This document shows positions 51,667-61,304 of a stretch of DNA of 64,000 bases, piece by piece. Position 1 is the first letter of the stretch, and every line of letters begins with the position of its first letter. The notes beneath the pieces were generated by a model. That model was not told where the DNA came from and made no database searches. It was given only the letters and a program-made list of their open reading frames with translations. Position numbers and translations under genes: made by a program. Location of the stretch: positions 124,001-188,000 of the forward strand of contig NZ_JAHXRL010000005.1 in NCBI RefSeq assembly GCF_019392245.1, written 5' to 3'. This DNA comes from Sulfitobacter sp. CW3 (GTDB lineage Bacteria > Pseudomonadota > Alphaproteobacteria > Rhodobacterales > Rhodobacteraceae).

Positions 51667-52422
51667 TCACATGTCCAGTGCTGCGCGGATACGACCAAGG
51701 ATCGCTTCCAATGCTTCTGGGTTGTCTTGGGCAGCAGTCAAACCACGTTTGAACATGGTCTTTTGCAGCTCTGGCAACGACGACTGATCAACAAGCGCTT
51801 GAGCCTCATCAAGGTCAAACCCTGCAACAGTTGTCGCGTCGGCGGCGACGCTAGCATCTGCTGCGGGCGTCTCAACGGTTGCTTCGGCAGCAGCGTCTGC
51901 TGTGGCCTCGGCTGCGGTGTCCGCTGTGGCCTCGACCGATGCAGTTGCGTCTGTTGCAGCGGTTTCAGCTGCGGTTACCGCATCAGATGCGGCATCAGCT
52001 GCTTCGGATGCTGTCTCGGACACGGCGGCGGCTGCGTTTTCTGCGGCCTCGGCGGCGGCGTCTGTCGCCTCGGATGCTGTCTCGGATACGGCTGTGGCCG
52101 CGTCGGACGCTGCTTCTGCTGCGGCTTCTGTTGCAGCGGTTGCGGTGTCGGCAACCGCAGTGGCAGCATCGGATGCGGCCTCTGTTACGGCATCTGCGGC
52201 GGCTTCTGCGGCTTCCGCTGTCGCGTCAACAGCGTCAGCTACTGCACCTTCGGTTGCATCCACGGCTTCGCCAACGGCGGCTGTAGCGCTTTCCAGTGCT
52301 TCGGGTGCATTCACGGCATCGGCTGCCTCGGTCGCGATTTCTTGCACCGAACGACCGGAATACAGCATGTATCCCCCAATTGCGATTACCGCCGCAATAA
52401 TGATCCAGACTAGATTTTTCAT
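51667..52422 (-). CDS. Very Ala-rich membrane-anchored protein
   Basis: 251 residues. One N-terminal membrane helix (about 4-21), then about 170 residues rich in Ala, Glu, Asp, Thr and Val with repeating EAASDAATAV/ETASEAADAA-like units, and a non-repetitive C-terminal domain (about 195-251, QALVDQSSLPELQKTMFKRG). The repeat zone should form long amphipathic helices. No family is recognised. It may be an envelope spacer or a stress protein of the LEA-like kind; both are guesses. Confidence 0.82.
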   Translation of the reverse strand: MKNLVWIIIAAVIAIGGYMLYSGRSVQEIATEAADAVNAPEALESATAAVGEAVDATEGAVADAVDATAEAAEAAADAVTEAASDAATAVADTATAATEAAAEAASDAATAVSETASEATDAAAEAAENAAAAVSETASEAADAASDAVTAAETAATDATASVEATADTAAEATADAAAEATVETPAADASVAADATTVAGFDLDEAQALVDQSSLPELQKTMFKRGLTAAQDNPEALEAILGRIRAALDM

Positions 52423-52627
52423 GTTTTATGTGTCCCTTTAGACCAACTAGCTTCGTTGCTGCACACGTGAAACGCGTGCTTATCGGCTCAAATGAGGCTT
52501 AGACCACGTAGTTGCAACCCGAATTGCCCATTTTGCTCAAGTATAGCCCATTTTGCGTCTTGAAGAAGGGCGATGGCGCGTTTACCTTCTGACTTCGAGA
52601 ATTCGGAACAATCAAAGGACGTTCATC

Positions 52628-53176
52628 ATCGCTCGCAGACCCCATAACGCGCCGCCACAAAGAGATACAGGCCCGCGCATTAACGAAAATATCCGCTCTA
52701 ACGAAATTCGCCTTATTGGTGCCGACGGTGAAAACGTCGGGGTCGTGACACCCGGCCGCGCCATGGAAATGGCCGAAGAAGCTGGACTGGACTTGGTCGA
52801 GATTTCTCCCAATGCCAACCCGCCCGTGTGCAAGATCATGGATTTCGGCAAATTCAAATACGAGACCCAAAAGCGCGAAGCCGAAGCGCGCAAAAAGCAA
52901 AAGATCATCGAAATCAAAGAGGTCAAGTTCAGACCGAACACCGATACCAATGACTATGACGTCAAAATGCGTAACGTGTTCAAGTTTCTGGACAATGGCG
53001 ACAAGGTAAAGATCACGCTGCGGTTCCGCGGTCGTGAAATGGCGCACCAGAATCTGGGCCGCGAGCTGCTGGAACGTGTGGCAGAAGACACCAAAGAAGT
53101 CGGCCGCGTCGAGAACTTTCCAAAGATGGAAGGCCGCCAGATGGTCATGCTGATCGGCCCTATGCCGAACAAATAA
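52628..53176 (+). CDS. infC: Translation initiation factor IF-3, ATC start
   Basis: 182 residues; the sequence has the usual IF-3 opening [21 protein letters not shown] after a pair of ATC codons at 52625 and 52628. No ATG, GTG or TTG lies at a suitable place; AAAGGA ends 8 nt before the second ATC. The rare start fits the autoregulated rare start known for infC in other bacteria. Two domains joined by a helical linker follow ([20 protein letters not shown] region, [12 protein letters not shown]). rpmI and rplT do not follow here. Confidence 0.93.
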   Translation: MARRPHNAPPQRDTGPRINENIRSNEIRLIGADGENVGVVTPGRAMEMAEEAGLDLVEISPNANPPVCKIMDFGKFKYETQKREAEARKKQKIIEIKEVKFRPNTDTNDYDVKMRNVFKFLDNGDKVKITLRFRGREMAHQNLGRELLERVAEDTKEVGRVENFPKMEGRQMVMLIGPMPNK

Positions 53177-53215
53177 ACCGTTTTATAGGTTCTTAAGCAG
53201 ATTGCTTAAACGCAA

Positions 53216-53249
53216 ACGCCCCCGCGGTATCCTCGCGGGGGCGTTTTTC
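53216..53249 (+). terminator. Terminator of infC
   Basis: ACGCCCCCGCG/CGCGGGGGCGT stem and TTTTT tail. Confidence 0.85.
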
Positions 53250-53265
53250 ATTTAAATTTGTCGAA

Positions 53266-55014
53266 TTATTGACGCAGCAAACCGGTGATGTTGCGCACCA
53301 CAGCGCGGCGGTTCAATGGCTCTGCGTCCAAGGTGCGGACTTTCAACGCGCTTTCGCCATAGCCTTGGGTAATCAGGTTGGCTGGCGGCACGTCGAAATA
53401 TTCGGTCAACGCAAGGGCAACGGTTTCCGCACGGCGGTCAGACAGCGCAAGGTTATAGCCCGCATCGCCAACCGCATCAGTGTGGCCTTCGACCAATATC
53501 ACCGTCCGGGGATCCTTGCGAATGGCGTTGCTGATGGCCGTTCCAATCTTGGCCAGCGATTTCGCCTGCTCTGGCCGGATCGCCGAAGACCCTGTCGCAA
53601 AGCGCACCGCATCCAGTTCGATTTCCGGGGCCAGCGCACGTACTTGACGGATATCTCGTACCTGACGCAGCGAATACCGCTGTGCCTGATCGCCGCGCAT
53701 TTGGGTTTCCAAGGCGATACGCAACGCTTCTTCGTTTTGCTGGCTGGCCAGCGTGTTGCGTTGTTCGATCTGCGGCAGTTCATTCACCACAACGCGACGT
53801 TCCTCGCGTGTGTCATCGAACAGCACATATTCGTTGCCCTGCGCGTCAATATTAATGCGTCGCAATACGGTGCCATCACGGCCCAGTATCGTCACAACCT
53901 GGCTGCCGTCGGGCTTGGTCACAGTGGTGCGCGCAGACCCGTCATTAAACGTCTCGCGGCGCACTTCGTCACCGGCCTGACGAACCAGCGCGTCGTCATC
54001 CTTCAACACGCGCAAATCGCCATACTGGTCTTCGACAACCAACCGATCACCCGAGTTGCTGACAACCTTGGACCCGTTTTTCAACACCGCGCCCACGGCA
54101 ACAGCCCCCAAGCCCAACAGCAGTGCTTTCTCGAATTTGCTCATGCCGTCGTCTTCTTGCGGGGCGGCTTGGGTAGCGGCAGTCGCAGACGCGTCCCCTG
54201 TCACTTGGGTCTCAAACTCTTGGTCAGAGCTACGGGTTTGCGCGGCTGTGACTTCCTCGGTCTCAACCTGCGCTTCCGCTTCACCACTATCCGCAGCGGC
54301 CACTGCCTCAGCGGCGGCAGAGGCTTCGGCCGCGCGTTGTTCCTGACGCGCTTCCTCTGCCGCTTGTTGTGCGGCCAACTCGGCTGCGATCTGCTCTTCG
54401 GTTTGCGGTGCCACAGCCGGTGCGGCTTCGGCTTGGGCCTCTGGGGCCGGTGTCACTGGGGCTGGTGTCTCTGCCGCAACTTCTGCTTGTGGCTCTGCTG
54501 TCACCTCGGCTTGTGCGTCGGGGGCAACCTCAGCCTGCGCAGCGGGTGCCGGTTCTGCTGCGGGAACGGCTTCTCGCGCGGCCGATTGGGCCGCAGCCTG
54601 ATCCGCTGCCTGTTGATCCGCCACAGCTTTCGCTTCCGCATCAGCCGCGATTTGCGCGGCAATCGCCTCTTCCTGCGCTGCAGCCGCATCCTCTGCCGCC
54701 TGCGCTTCCAACGCGTCAGCCGCAGCTTGGGCTTCTGCAGCGGCCTCTGCTTCAACGCTTGCATCAGCTTCAACTTCAGCCGGGGCCTCAACAGCTCCAG
54801 TCGCATCCAACATGCCTGAAACGGTCCCCTGAAGCTGCTCTGCCAGTTGCTCGGCGTTCAGCACCTCAGTGCCATCCGCCAAAACGCAGGGAAATACCGC
54901 CTCGGCACCTTCTGGGGCACAGGTGACGGTCGCAGATTGCGCAAACCCGCCCGAGGGTAATGCCAGCGCCACACACATCGTCAACGACGTCGTCGATTTC
55001 AGAATTCTAAACAT
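53266..55014 (-). CDS. OmpA family protein with long Ala/Glu-rich linker
   Basis: 582 residues. Signal peptide (about 1-25), a small N-terminal segment with two cysteines, a very Ala/Glu/Gln-rich linker (about 60-270), a beta-rich middle part with a short membrane-like stretch (ALLLGLGAVAVGAVLK), and a C-terminal OmpA/Pal domain (about 460-582) with VRFATGSSAI and EGHTDAVGDAGYNLALSDRRA. It would bind peptidoglycan while anchored to the envelope. The low-complexity linker is unusual in length. Confidence 0.9.
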   Translation of the reverse strand: MFRILKSTTSLTMCVALALPSGGFAQSATVTCAPEGAEAVFPCVLADGTEVLNAEQLAEQLQGTVSGMLDATGAVEAPAEVEADASVEAEAAAEAQAAADALEAQAAEDAAAAQEEAIAAQIAADAEAKAVADQQAADQAAAQSAAREAVPAAEPAPAAQAEVAPDAQAEVTAEPQAEVAAETPAPVTPAPEAQAEAAPAVAPQTEEQIAAELAAQQAAEEARQEQRAAEASAAAEAVAAADSGEAEAQVETEEVTAAQTRSSDQEFETQVTGDASATAATQAAPQEDDGMSKFEKALLLGLGAVAVGAVLKNGSKVVSNSGDRLVVEDQYGDLRVLKDDDALVRQAGDEVRRETFNDGSARTTVTKPDGSQVVTILGRDGTVLRRINIDAQGNEYVLFDDTREERRVVVNELPQIEQRNTLASQQNEEALRIALETQMRGDQAQRYSLRQVRDIRQVRALAPEIELDAVRFATGSSAIRPEQAKSLAKIGTAISNAIRKDPRTVILVEGHTDAVGDAGYNLALSDRRAETVALALTEYFDVPPANLITQGYGESALKVRTLDAEPLNRRAVVRNITGLLRQ

Positions 55015-55116
55015 TTCATGTCCTTATGAAATTATACTCCAACGCCGTTCGGGCAGCGCTTAATGATAAACACATGCCGATAGATTAAGTTCCAGCACCC
55101 CTACATCAGACAGCGG

Positions 55117-55147
55117 AAAGCCGCCTTTGATCGCTCAAAGACGGCTT
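55117..55147 (-). terminator. Hairpin past coxM
   Basis: AAAGCCG-n-CTTTGA / TCAAAG-n-CGGCTTT, about 25 nt past the coxM stop, with a one-base mismatch and a TCGC loop. The U run is short. Confidence 0.6.
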
Positions 55148-55171
55148 TGCCAGATAGAAAATGCTGATGGT

Positions 55172-55963
55172 TTAGGTCAGCGCAGCAACGGCCCGCTTGG
55201 TCATCACACCCACCAGATGCGCGCGGTAATCGCCCGATCCATGCAGATCGCTGATCATTCCACCACCATCCACCGTCAGCCCCTCAATCGCGCCTGCGTC
55301 AAAATTCGACGACAGCGCGTCCTCCGCATCGGTCCAGCGGAAAACGCCATTTTCCGACGCGCCAGTAACCGCAACGCGCACGCCATCGGCAAACTTGGCG
55401 ACAAATACAGCCACCAATGGGAACCGCGACGCAGGCTGGATAAATTTCTCGTAATGCGCTTTTTCAGGGATCGGGAACTTCACTTCCGTAACGATCTCAC
55501 CCTCTTCAAGCGCAGTCGCGAACATCCCCTCAAAGAAATCATCCGCCGCGATTTCACGCGCATTGGTCACAACCGTCGCACCGCTGGCCAGAACCGCCGA
55601 CGGATAACAGGCTGACGGGTCGTTATTGGCGACCGATCCGCCGATTGTACCACGGTTGCGCACAGCCGGATCGCCGATCCGCGCCGCCAATCCGGCAAGC
55701 GCGGGATATTGCGCGGCCGCTTCTTTCGCGACCACCGCATGAAGCGTGCCACCCCCTATACAAAGACGGCCCTGACCATCGGTGGAAATGCCCTGCATCT
55801 CTGCGATACCGCGAAGCGATACCAAAACCGACGGCATCGCCAAACGCGCCTTTAGCGTCGGGATCAAAGTCTGGCCGCCACTGATCGGCTGCGCCTCTTC
55901 ACGCCCCAAGGCCGCAACCGCATCCGCGATGCTGGTCGGCTTCTCTACATCAAAATTATACAT
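55172..55963 (-). CDS. coxM: CoxM-type FAD subunit of a molybdenum hydroxylase
   Basis: 263 residues of the CO dehydrogenase flavoprotein family: SGGQTLIPTLKARLA near 33-48 and TIGGSVANNDPSACYP near 105-120 hold FAD. ATG 55963 has GGAAGGA upstream; an in-frame TTG adds five residues only. Third gene of the S-L-M operon. The enzyme's true substrate is uncertain (see the large subunit). Confidence 0.9.
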   Translation of the reverse strand: MYNFDVEKPTSIADAVAALGREEAQPISGGQTLIPTLKARLAMPSVLVSLRGIAEMQGISTDGQGRLCIGGGTLHAVVAKEAAAQYPALAGLAARIGDPAVRNRGTIGGSVANNDPSACYPSAVLASGATVVTNAREIAADDFFEGMFATALEEGEIVTEVKFPIPEKAHYEKFIQPASRFPLVAVFVAKFADGVRVAVTGASENGVFRWTDAEDALSSNFDAGAIEGLTVDGGGMISDLHGSGDYRAHLVGVMTKRAVAALT

Positions 55964-56084
55964 CTTCCGTCCTTCCAATCAGAGAGCGGGCCATAGCCCT
56001 TACTCCCCTCTTCATTTTGCCAAGTAAACTCCGGGGGTGTGGGGGCTGGCCCCCACTCCCGTCCTATCCTCTTATCCGTTCATC

Positions 56085-58448
56085 TTATCCGTTCATCGCC
56101 GCCCAAACGCGCGCTGGCGTCACGGGCATGTCGATATGCCCGACGTCCTTGCCGCCCGACCGCATTGCGTCCAATACCGCGTTCACCACAGCAGGTGGCG
56201 ATCCAATCGCACCCGCCTCGCCGCAGCCTTTGACGCCCAAGGGGTTGTGCGTACAGGGTGTCTGGCAGGAATGATCCACCGTATAGAACGGCAGATCGCT
56301 GGCACGTGGCATTGCGTAATCCATGTAGGATGCACTCAGCAACTGGCCATCGCTGTCATAGGTACAGTTTTCCATCAACGCCTGACCGATCCCTTGTGCC
56401 AGACCGCCATGAACCTGACCTGTCACGATCATCGGGTTCACGATATTGCCAAAGTCGTCAGCAGCCGCAAACCGTTCGATGGTGACATGACCTGTTTCCG
56501 GGTCCAGCTCGACCTCGCAGGCATAGGCACCCGACGGATAGGTAAAGTTGGACGGATCGTAAAACGCCGTCTCTTCCAGACCCGGTTCAATGTCTTCCAG
56601 CGGATAGTTATGCGGCACGTACGCGGCCAGGGTCACATCGCCCCAAGCCACGGATTTATCCGTGCCGGCCACGCTGAACGCACCATCTTTCAACTCGATA
56701 TCGCCCTCGGACGCTTCCAGCAGGTGTGACGCGATCTTTTTCGCCTTGGCGATGATCTTTTCAGTGGCGCGCACCATGGCAGATCCGCCCACGGCAAGGG
56801 ACCGAGACCCGTAAGTCCCCATACCCATTGGCGTATTGGCCGTATCACCATGCACGATCTCGATCATATCCTCGGGGATGCCGATCATTTCCGCGATCAC
56901 CTGCGGGAATGCCGTCTCGTGGCCCTGCCCGTGGCTGTGCGATCCGGTCATCACCACCAGACCCCCGGTCGCATTCACCCGCACCGTGGCGGATTCGTAC
57001 AGACCGGCACGCGCACCCAACTGGCCCACAAGATTCGACGGCGCGATGCCGCAAGCCTCAATATAGCAGTTTACGCCGAAGCCGCGCAACTTGCCTTTGG
57101 CCTCGGATGCGGTGCGGCGGGCGGCGAAACCGGCCATATCTGAAATCTCTTCCAGCTTGTCCATGGTCGCCACGTAATCGCCGGTGTCATATTCCACTGC
57201 CACTGGCGTGGCATAGGGGAATTCGGTAATAAAATTCTGACGGCGCAGGGCAATCGGATCAACGCCCAGTTCATGCGCACATTTATCGACCAGACGTTCC
57301 AGCTGATATGTCGCCTCGGGGCGGCCCGCGCCGCGATAGGCATCGACGGGAACGGTGTTGGTAAACACGGCCTTTACGTTCACATAGATCAGCGGCGTTT
57401 TATAGTTGCCCGCCATCAGCGTGCCGTGCAGCCATGTGGGAACGCTGGGTGCGAAGGTCGACAGATAGGCACCCATGTTGGCGTAAGTATCTGTACGCAA
57501 AGCGGTAAAGTTGTTGTCCTTGTCCAGCGCCATCTGAATTTTTGTGACGTGGTCGCGGCCATGGGCATCCGACATGAACGCCTCGGACCGGCTGGATGTC
57601 CATTTAACCGGACGGTTACAGGCCTTGGCAGCGAATGTGCAGAACGCCTCTTCTTGGTAGTGGAAGATTTTCGTGCCAAAACCGCCGCCTACATCGGGGG
57701 CTACAACGCGCAGTTTATGTTCAGGGATGCCCAGAACGAATGCGCCCATCAACAGGCGGATGACATGCGGGTTTTGCGAGGTAGTATAAAGCGTGTGATC
57801 GCCGGTGCCACGGGCATAGTCGCCAACAGCCACGCGCGGCTCCATCGGGTTGGCAACCAGACGGTTGTTGACCAGTTCCAGCGTGGTGACATGGGCGGCG
57901 TCCTTGAACGCCTGATCAACAGCACCTTTGTTTTCTTCGACGAAACCCCAGTCGTAACATAGGTTCGACGTCAGATCGTCATGCACCTTGGGCGCGCCCG
58001 CTTTCACGGCTTCCTTCATGTCGATGACGGCGGGCAGATCGGTGATGTCCAGCACGATGGCTTCGGCAGCATCGCGGGCCTCTGACAGCGATTCAGCCAC
58101 AACGGCCGCGATCGGTTCCCCCACATGGCGCACTTTGCCGTGGGCCAGAACGGGGTGGCGCGGTTCTTGCATGACTTCGCCATGCTTGTCCGTGACCTGC
58201 CAACCGCAAGGGATCGATCCGACGGCTTCGAAATCGGCACCGGTGAAAATCTTGACCACGCCGGGCATGGCTTCGGCCGCCGATGTATCAACTGAATTCA
58301 ACGTGCCATGCGCGATGTCCGAGCGCAGAAAGAACACATAGGCCTGACCGTGCAGGTTAATATCGTCGGTATAGTTACCTTCTCCGGTCAAAAACCGGAT
58401 ATCCTCGCGCCGCTTGCTGCTGGCACCAATTCCGCCATCCTTTGGCAT
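56085..58448 (-). CDS. CoxL-like molybdenum hydroxylase large subunit, form II
   Basis: 787 residues of the xanthine dehydrogenase/CoxL family. The active-site loop is AYRGAGR at residues 370-376, the form II signature, in place of the AYXCSFR of true (form I) CO dehydrogenase; the catalytic Glu lies in GCGEAGAIGSPPA near 750. The gene order S-L-M on one strand is also typical of form II. It binds MCD-type cofactor and hydroxylates a substrate that is not CO with certainty. Preceded by a 160-bp gap without features after coxS. Confidence 0.93.
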   Translation of the reverse strand: MPKDGGIGASSKRREDIRFLTGEGNYTDDINLHGQAYVFFLRSDIAHGTLNSVDTSAAEAMPGVVKIFTGADFEAVGSIPCGWQVTDKHGEVMQEPRHPVLAHGKVRHVGEPIAAVVAESLSEARDAAEAIVLDITDLPAVIDMKEAVKAGAPKVHDDLTSNLCYDWGFVEENKGAVDQAFKDAAHVTTLELVNNRLVANPMEPRVAVGDYARGTGDHTLYTTSQNPHVIRLLMGAFVLGIPEHKLRVVAPDVGGGFGTKIFHYQEEAFCTFAAKACNRPVKWTSSRSEAFMSDAHGRDHVTKIQMALDKDNNFTALRTDTYANMGAYLSTFAPSVPTWLHGTLMAGNYKTPLIYVNVKAVFTNTVPVDAYRGAGRPEATYQLERLVDKCAHELGVDPIALRRQNFITEFPYATPVAVEYDTGDYVATMDKLEEISDMAGFAARRTASEAKGKLRGFGVNCYIEACGIAPSNLVGQLGARAGLYESATVRVNATGGLVVMTGSHSHGQGHETAFPQVIAEMIGIPEDMIEIVHGDTANTPMGMGTYGSRSLAVGGSAMVRATEKIIAKAKKIASHLLEASEGDIELKDGAFSVAGTDKSVAWGDVTLAAYVPHNYPLEDIEPGLEETAFYDPSNFTYPSGAYACEVELDPETGHVTIERFAAADDFGNIVNPMIVTGQVHGGLAQGIGQALMENCTYDSDGQLLSASYMDYAMPRASDLPFYTVDHSCQTPCTHNPLGVKGCGEAGAIGSPPAVVNAVLDAMRSGGKDVGHIDMPVTPARVWAAMNG

Positions 58449-58608
58449 AGTTAATCCTCCCTATGGGGTGCCGCATGTGGTGGGCACCATCGCGTTTGCA
58501 GGTTTATTCTGTTGGTGTGGCGCCACCCAGAACCGCAGGGATACGCCTTGTTTGTTGCGGGTTATTGCGCCTTCCCCGTGCCTCCCGCACAAGATAGACG
58601 CGCCGCTT

Positions 58609-59094
58609 TTACTCAGCCGCCAGCGCGCTGACGTCCTGGCCGGATGCGGCCATGATCGCTTTGACGATGTTGTGGTAACCGGTGCAACGGCAGATATTGC
58701 CGTCCAGATAATGGCGCACTTCGTCTTCGGTTGGCTTGGGGTTGTCTTTCAGCAGCGCCGAGGCAGACATTACCATGCCGGGGGTGCAAAAACCGCATTG
58801 CAAGCCGTGGTGATCCTGAAATGCCTGTTGGATCACGCTCAGCGATCCATCTGCATTGGCTACGGATTCGATGGTTTTGACATCTGCGCCCTCGGCTTCG
58901 ACGGCCAGCATGGTGCAGGCTTTGACGGCTTCGCCATCCACATGCACGACGCAGGCACCACATTGGCTGGTGTCGCAACCGATATGCGTTCCCGTCAGGT
59001 TCAGGTTTTCACGCAGAAACGACGCCAACAGTGTACGGCCCTCAACCTCGCCAGACGCGGGCTTGCCGTTCACGGTCATTTTGACCTGTGTCAT
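58609..59094 (-). CDS. coxS: CoxS-type 2Fe-2S subunit
   Basis: 161 residues with both [2Fe-2S] motifs: CDTSQCGAC...C near 40-62 and CGFCTPGM...CRCTGY near 102-140. The electron-transfer subunit of the molybdenum hydroxylase. First gene of the structural part of the operon. Confidence 0.93.
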   Translation of the reverse strand: MTQVKMTVNGKPASGEVEGRTLLASFLRENLNLTGTHIGCDTSQCGACVVHVDGEAVKACTMLAVEAEGADVKTIESVANADGSLSVIQQAFQDHHGLQCGFCTPGMVMSASALLKDNPKPTEDEVRHYLDGNICRCTGYHNIVKAIMAASGQDVSALAAE

Positions 59095-59218
59095 AGATAT
59101 CCTCCCTTAGGTATTCTTGATCTCGTTAGGGCAAGTTAAGCATGCCACCCGCCAGTTGAGAACAAAAATATTTTTCAATCCGCGAATTTGGAGGGAATTT
59201 GCGTGGAAATCGCTGTCA

Positions 59219-60202
59219 TTATCCCCGGCGTGGTTGGGGCCGAGTCGCAATTTCCTTGAGCAATCCACCAACGCCCATAGCCGCGATATCACGGTCTGTG
59301 ACGGCAATGCCGCAGGCGATCCGCGCCAAGACCCAGTCGGCCCCATTCTGCGCAGGAGACCGTGCGCAACCGGGCAACCCGATTACCTGCTGCGATCCCA
59401 ATGCGCCCAGAAACAGCAGGTTTCCCGGATCAACCGGCATGCCAAAACGTTCGACCGTGCCGCCAGCGGCGCGCAAGGCGGACGGGGCCACATCATCGAT
59501 ATCCGAGGTTGCCGATCCGGTCAGGATCAACACCAACCCCGTGTCCGCAGCTTTGATCGCGTCGCAGAGGGCCGCCGTCTGATGCGGCACCATCACCACT
59601 TCATTCAGCGCGATATCCAGCGCGGCAAGACGGTTCGCGATGGCCTCGCGGCCCTTGTCCCCTGCCCCTTTGGCGATCTCGGTGATGATCAATGTCGCAT
59701 CGTGCAATACTGGCGGCGCAAGGCGGATCGCGCCACGTCCCGCGACACAGGCGCGCGCCAGATCATCCTGATCGACGCCATATGATATGATCTTGATCGT
59801 GGCGACCATGCCGCCGTTTGCCATCTGCTGAAACGGCGGCACGGTGGCCAGCGTGATCATCGGATGGACCGAATTAACGGCCTCCAACGCGGCAACATCC
59901 AGCAAGGCCACCCCCGGCCCCTTGGCCAGCAGGTTAACCCGCCCGGTAAAGGCATTTGTCATCTCAAGATGCGGATGATCGGCCAGCAATGCCTGCGCCA
60001 ATTGCGCCGCAGCGGTGTTTTCATCCACGTCCGTGGTGGCCAGTTGCGCCACAGTGACCTGCGCAACCCCGGCGGCGAGCAGATCGGCGATATGGCTTTG
60101 CTCAAGCCGCACGCCCTTGCGCAGCCGCCCCTTGGGCAAGGCGACGGAATGCGCCAAAAGCGCGCCAACCGCATCCTGTGTGGCGATGGCCCCGAATTTC
60201 AC
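59219..60202 (-). CDS. Molybdopterin-binding protein (MogA/MoeA-like domain)
   Basis: 327 residues. The C-terminal part has MogA/MoeA-like features (LILTGSATSDIDDVAPSALR, FGMPVDPGNLLFLGALG and LPGCARSPAQNGADWVLARI). Related domains occur fused to MobA-like proteins (MocA) in MCD-cofactor synthesis. The start overlaps the XdhC gene. It probably helps make or insert the cofactor of the CoxL protein. Confidence 0.85.
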   Translation of the reverse strand: MKFGAIATQDAVGALLAHSVALPKGRLRKGVRLEQSHIADLLAAGVAQVTVAQLATTDVDENTAAAQLAQALLADHPHLEMTNAFTGRVNLLAKGPGVALLDVAALEAVNSVHPMITLATVPPFQQMANGGMVATIKIISYGVDQDDLARACVAGRGAIRLAPPVLHDATLIITEIAKGAGDKGREAIANRLAALDIALNEVVMVPHQTAALCDAIKAADTGLVLILTGSATSDIDDVAPSALRAAGGTVERFGMPVDPGNLLFLGALGSQQVIGLPGCARSPAQNGADWVLARIACGIAVTDRDIAAMGVGGLLKEIATRPQPRRG

Positions 60203-61167
60203 GGTTTTCTCAGGCTTTGTACCATTTGCGCAAGGATCGCCACGGCAATTTCCGGCGGGCCTGCCGCCCCGATATCAAGGCCAACCGGCCCCGCGATCCG
60301 TGCAATGTCGTCCGCGCTGAACCCCGCCGCCTTCAGCCGGTCCACCCGCGACGCATGGGTGCGCGTCGATCCAAGCGCGCCGATGTAAAACGCCTGCGAC
60401 CGCAATGCGATGTGCAACGCCGGGTCGTCCAGTTTCGGGTCGTGGGTCAGCAATACGACAGCACTGCGGCTATCGACACCGACCTGCTCCATTGCCGCAT
60501 CGGGCCAATCATTGATGACACGGGCGTCAGGAAACCGCGCTTGCGATCCGAATGCCTCGCGCGGGTCGATCACCACCACGTCAAACCCCGCGATCTGCGC
60601 CATCGGTCCCAACGCCTGCGCAATATGCACCGCCCCCACGATAACCAGCCGCAGTGGCGGGTTGTGGATCGCGACAAAGGTTTCACCATCTTCCGCGACG
60701 CCGGACCGGTCCATCCGGAAACGGGTTTCATAGCCGTCGTGCACCAGACGCGCGCTGCCACCCGACAGCGACACTTCATAGCCGACCGGCACCCGCGCGG
60801 CACGTGCCTTGACCAGATCTGCCAGAACATCAAAGGGCATCCCGTCGTTGCCAATCGGTTCCACCAGCACGCGGATTTTACCGCCACAGGCCAGCCCCAC
60901 GGCAAAGGCGTCGCCATCGCTGACACCGTATTCCAACAAGCGCGATGTGCCGTCCTCGATCGCCTCTAGCGCCTCGGTCACCACGGCCCCTTCGACGCAG
61001 CCGCCCGACACAGACCCCTGCATTTCGCCGTCGCCGGATATGGCCAACTGCGCGCCCACCCGGCGCGGGGCCGACCCCCAGGTTTCAACCACTGTGGCCA
61101 ATGCAGCGCCACGGCCCGCTTGGGCCCATGCATAGGCGCGTTCTGGTGCGTCTTCAAAGATGTCCAT
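60199..61167 (-). CDS. XdhC/CoxI family maturation protein
   Basis: 322 residues: N-terminal XdhC/CoxI domain (SVSGGCVEGAVVTEA near 48-62) and C-terminal Rossmann-like part (LVIVGAVHIAQAL near 180, LGSTRTHASRVDRL near 275). XdhC proteins bind Mo cofactor and help its sulfuration before insertion. First gene of the minus-strand cox cluster, divergent from bolA. Confidence 0.9.
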   Translation of the reverse strand: MDIFEDAPERAYAWAQAGRGAALATVVETWGSAPRRVGAQLAISGDGEMQGSVSGGCVEGAVVTEALEAIEDGTSRLLEYGVSDGDAFAVGLACGGKIRVLVEPIGNDGMPFDVLADLVKARAARVPVGYEVSLSGGSARLVHDGYETRFRMDRSGVAEDGETFVAIHNPPLRLVIVGAVHIAQALGPMAQIAGFDVVVIDPREAFGSQARFPDARVINDWPDAAMEQVGVDSRSAVVLLTHDPKLDDPALHIALRSQAFYIGALGSTRTHASRVDRLKAAGFSADDIARIAGPVGLDIGAAGPPEIAVAILAQMVQSLRKP

Positions 61168-61304
61168 CGGGGGTGTCTCCGGTTTTGCGGCGCGGTGCGG
61201 TTCGGTATATGTAGTGCGTCATCGGCAATCGCTCAATGAGATAACTTGCACGCCGCCGCGCGCACTACTACATCTTGGCTAACACAACCGAACGGAGCCG
61301 CCTC
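61168..61304. promoter_or_regulatory. Divergent region between the cox cluster and bolA
   Basis: 137 bp between two opposite starts; it must contain promoters for both directions, but I see no clear operator. Confidence 0.4.

Noticed and set aside
51643..52413. Cys/Gly-rich plus-strand ORF of 256 codons
   Set aside because: It is the antisense of Ala codon repeats in the Ala-rich gene, not a real Cys-rich protein.
53269..54819. 516-codon plus-strand ORF
   Set aside because: Shadow of the OmpA-family gene.
55172..58448. Calling the Cox cluster a true aerobic CO dehydrogenase
   Set aside because: The active-site loop is AYRGAGR, not the form I AYXCSFR.
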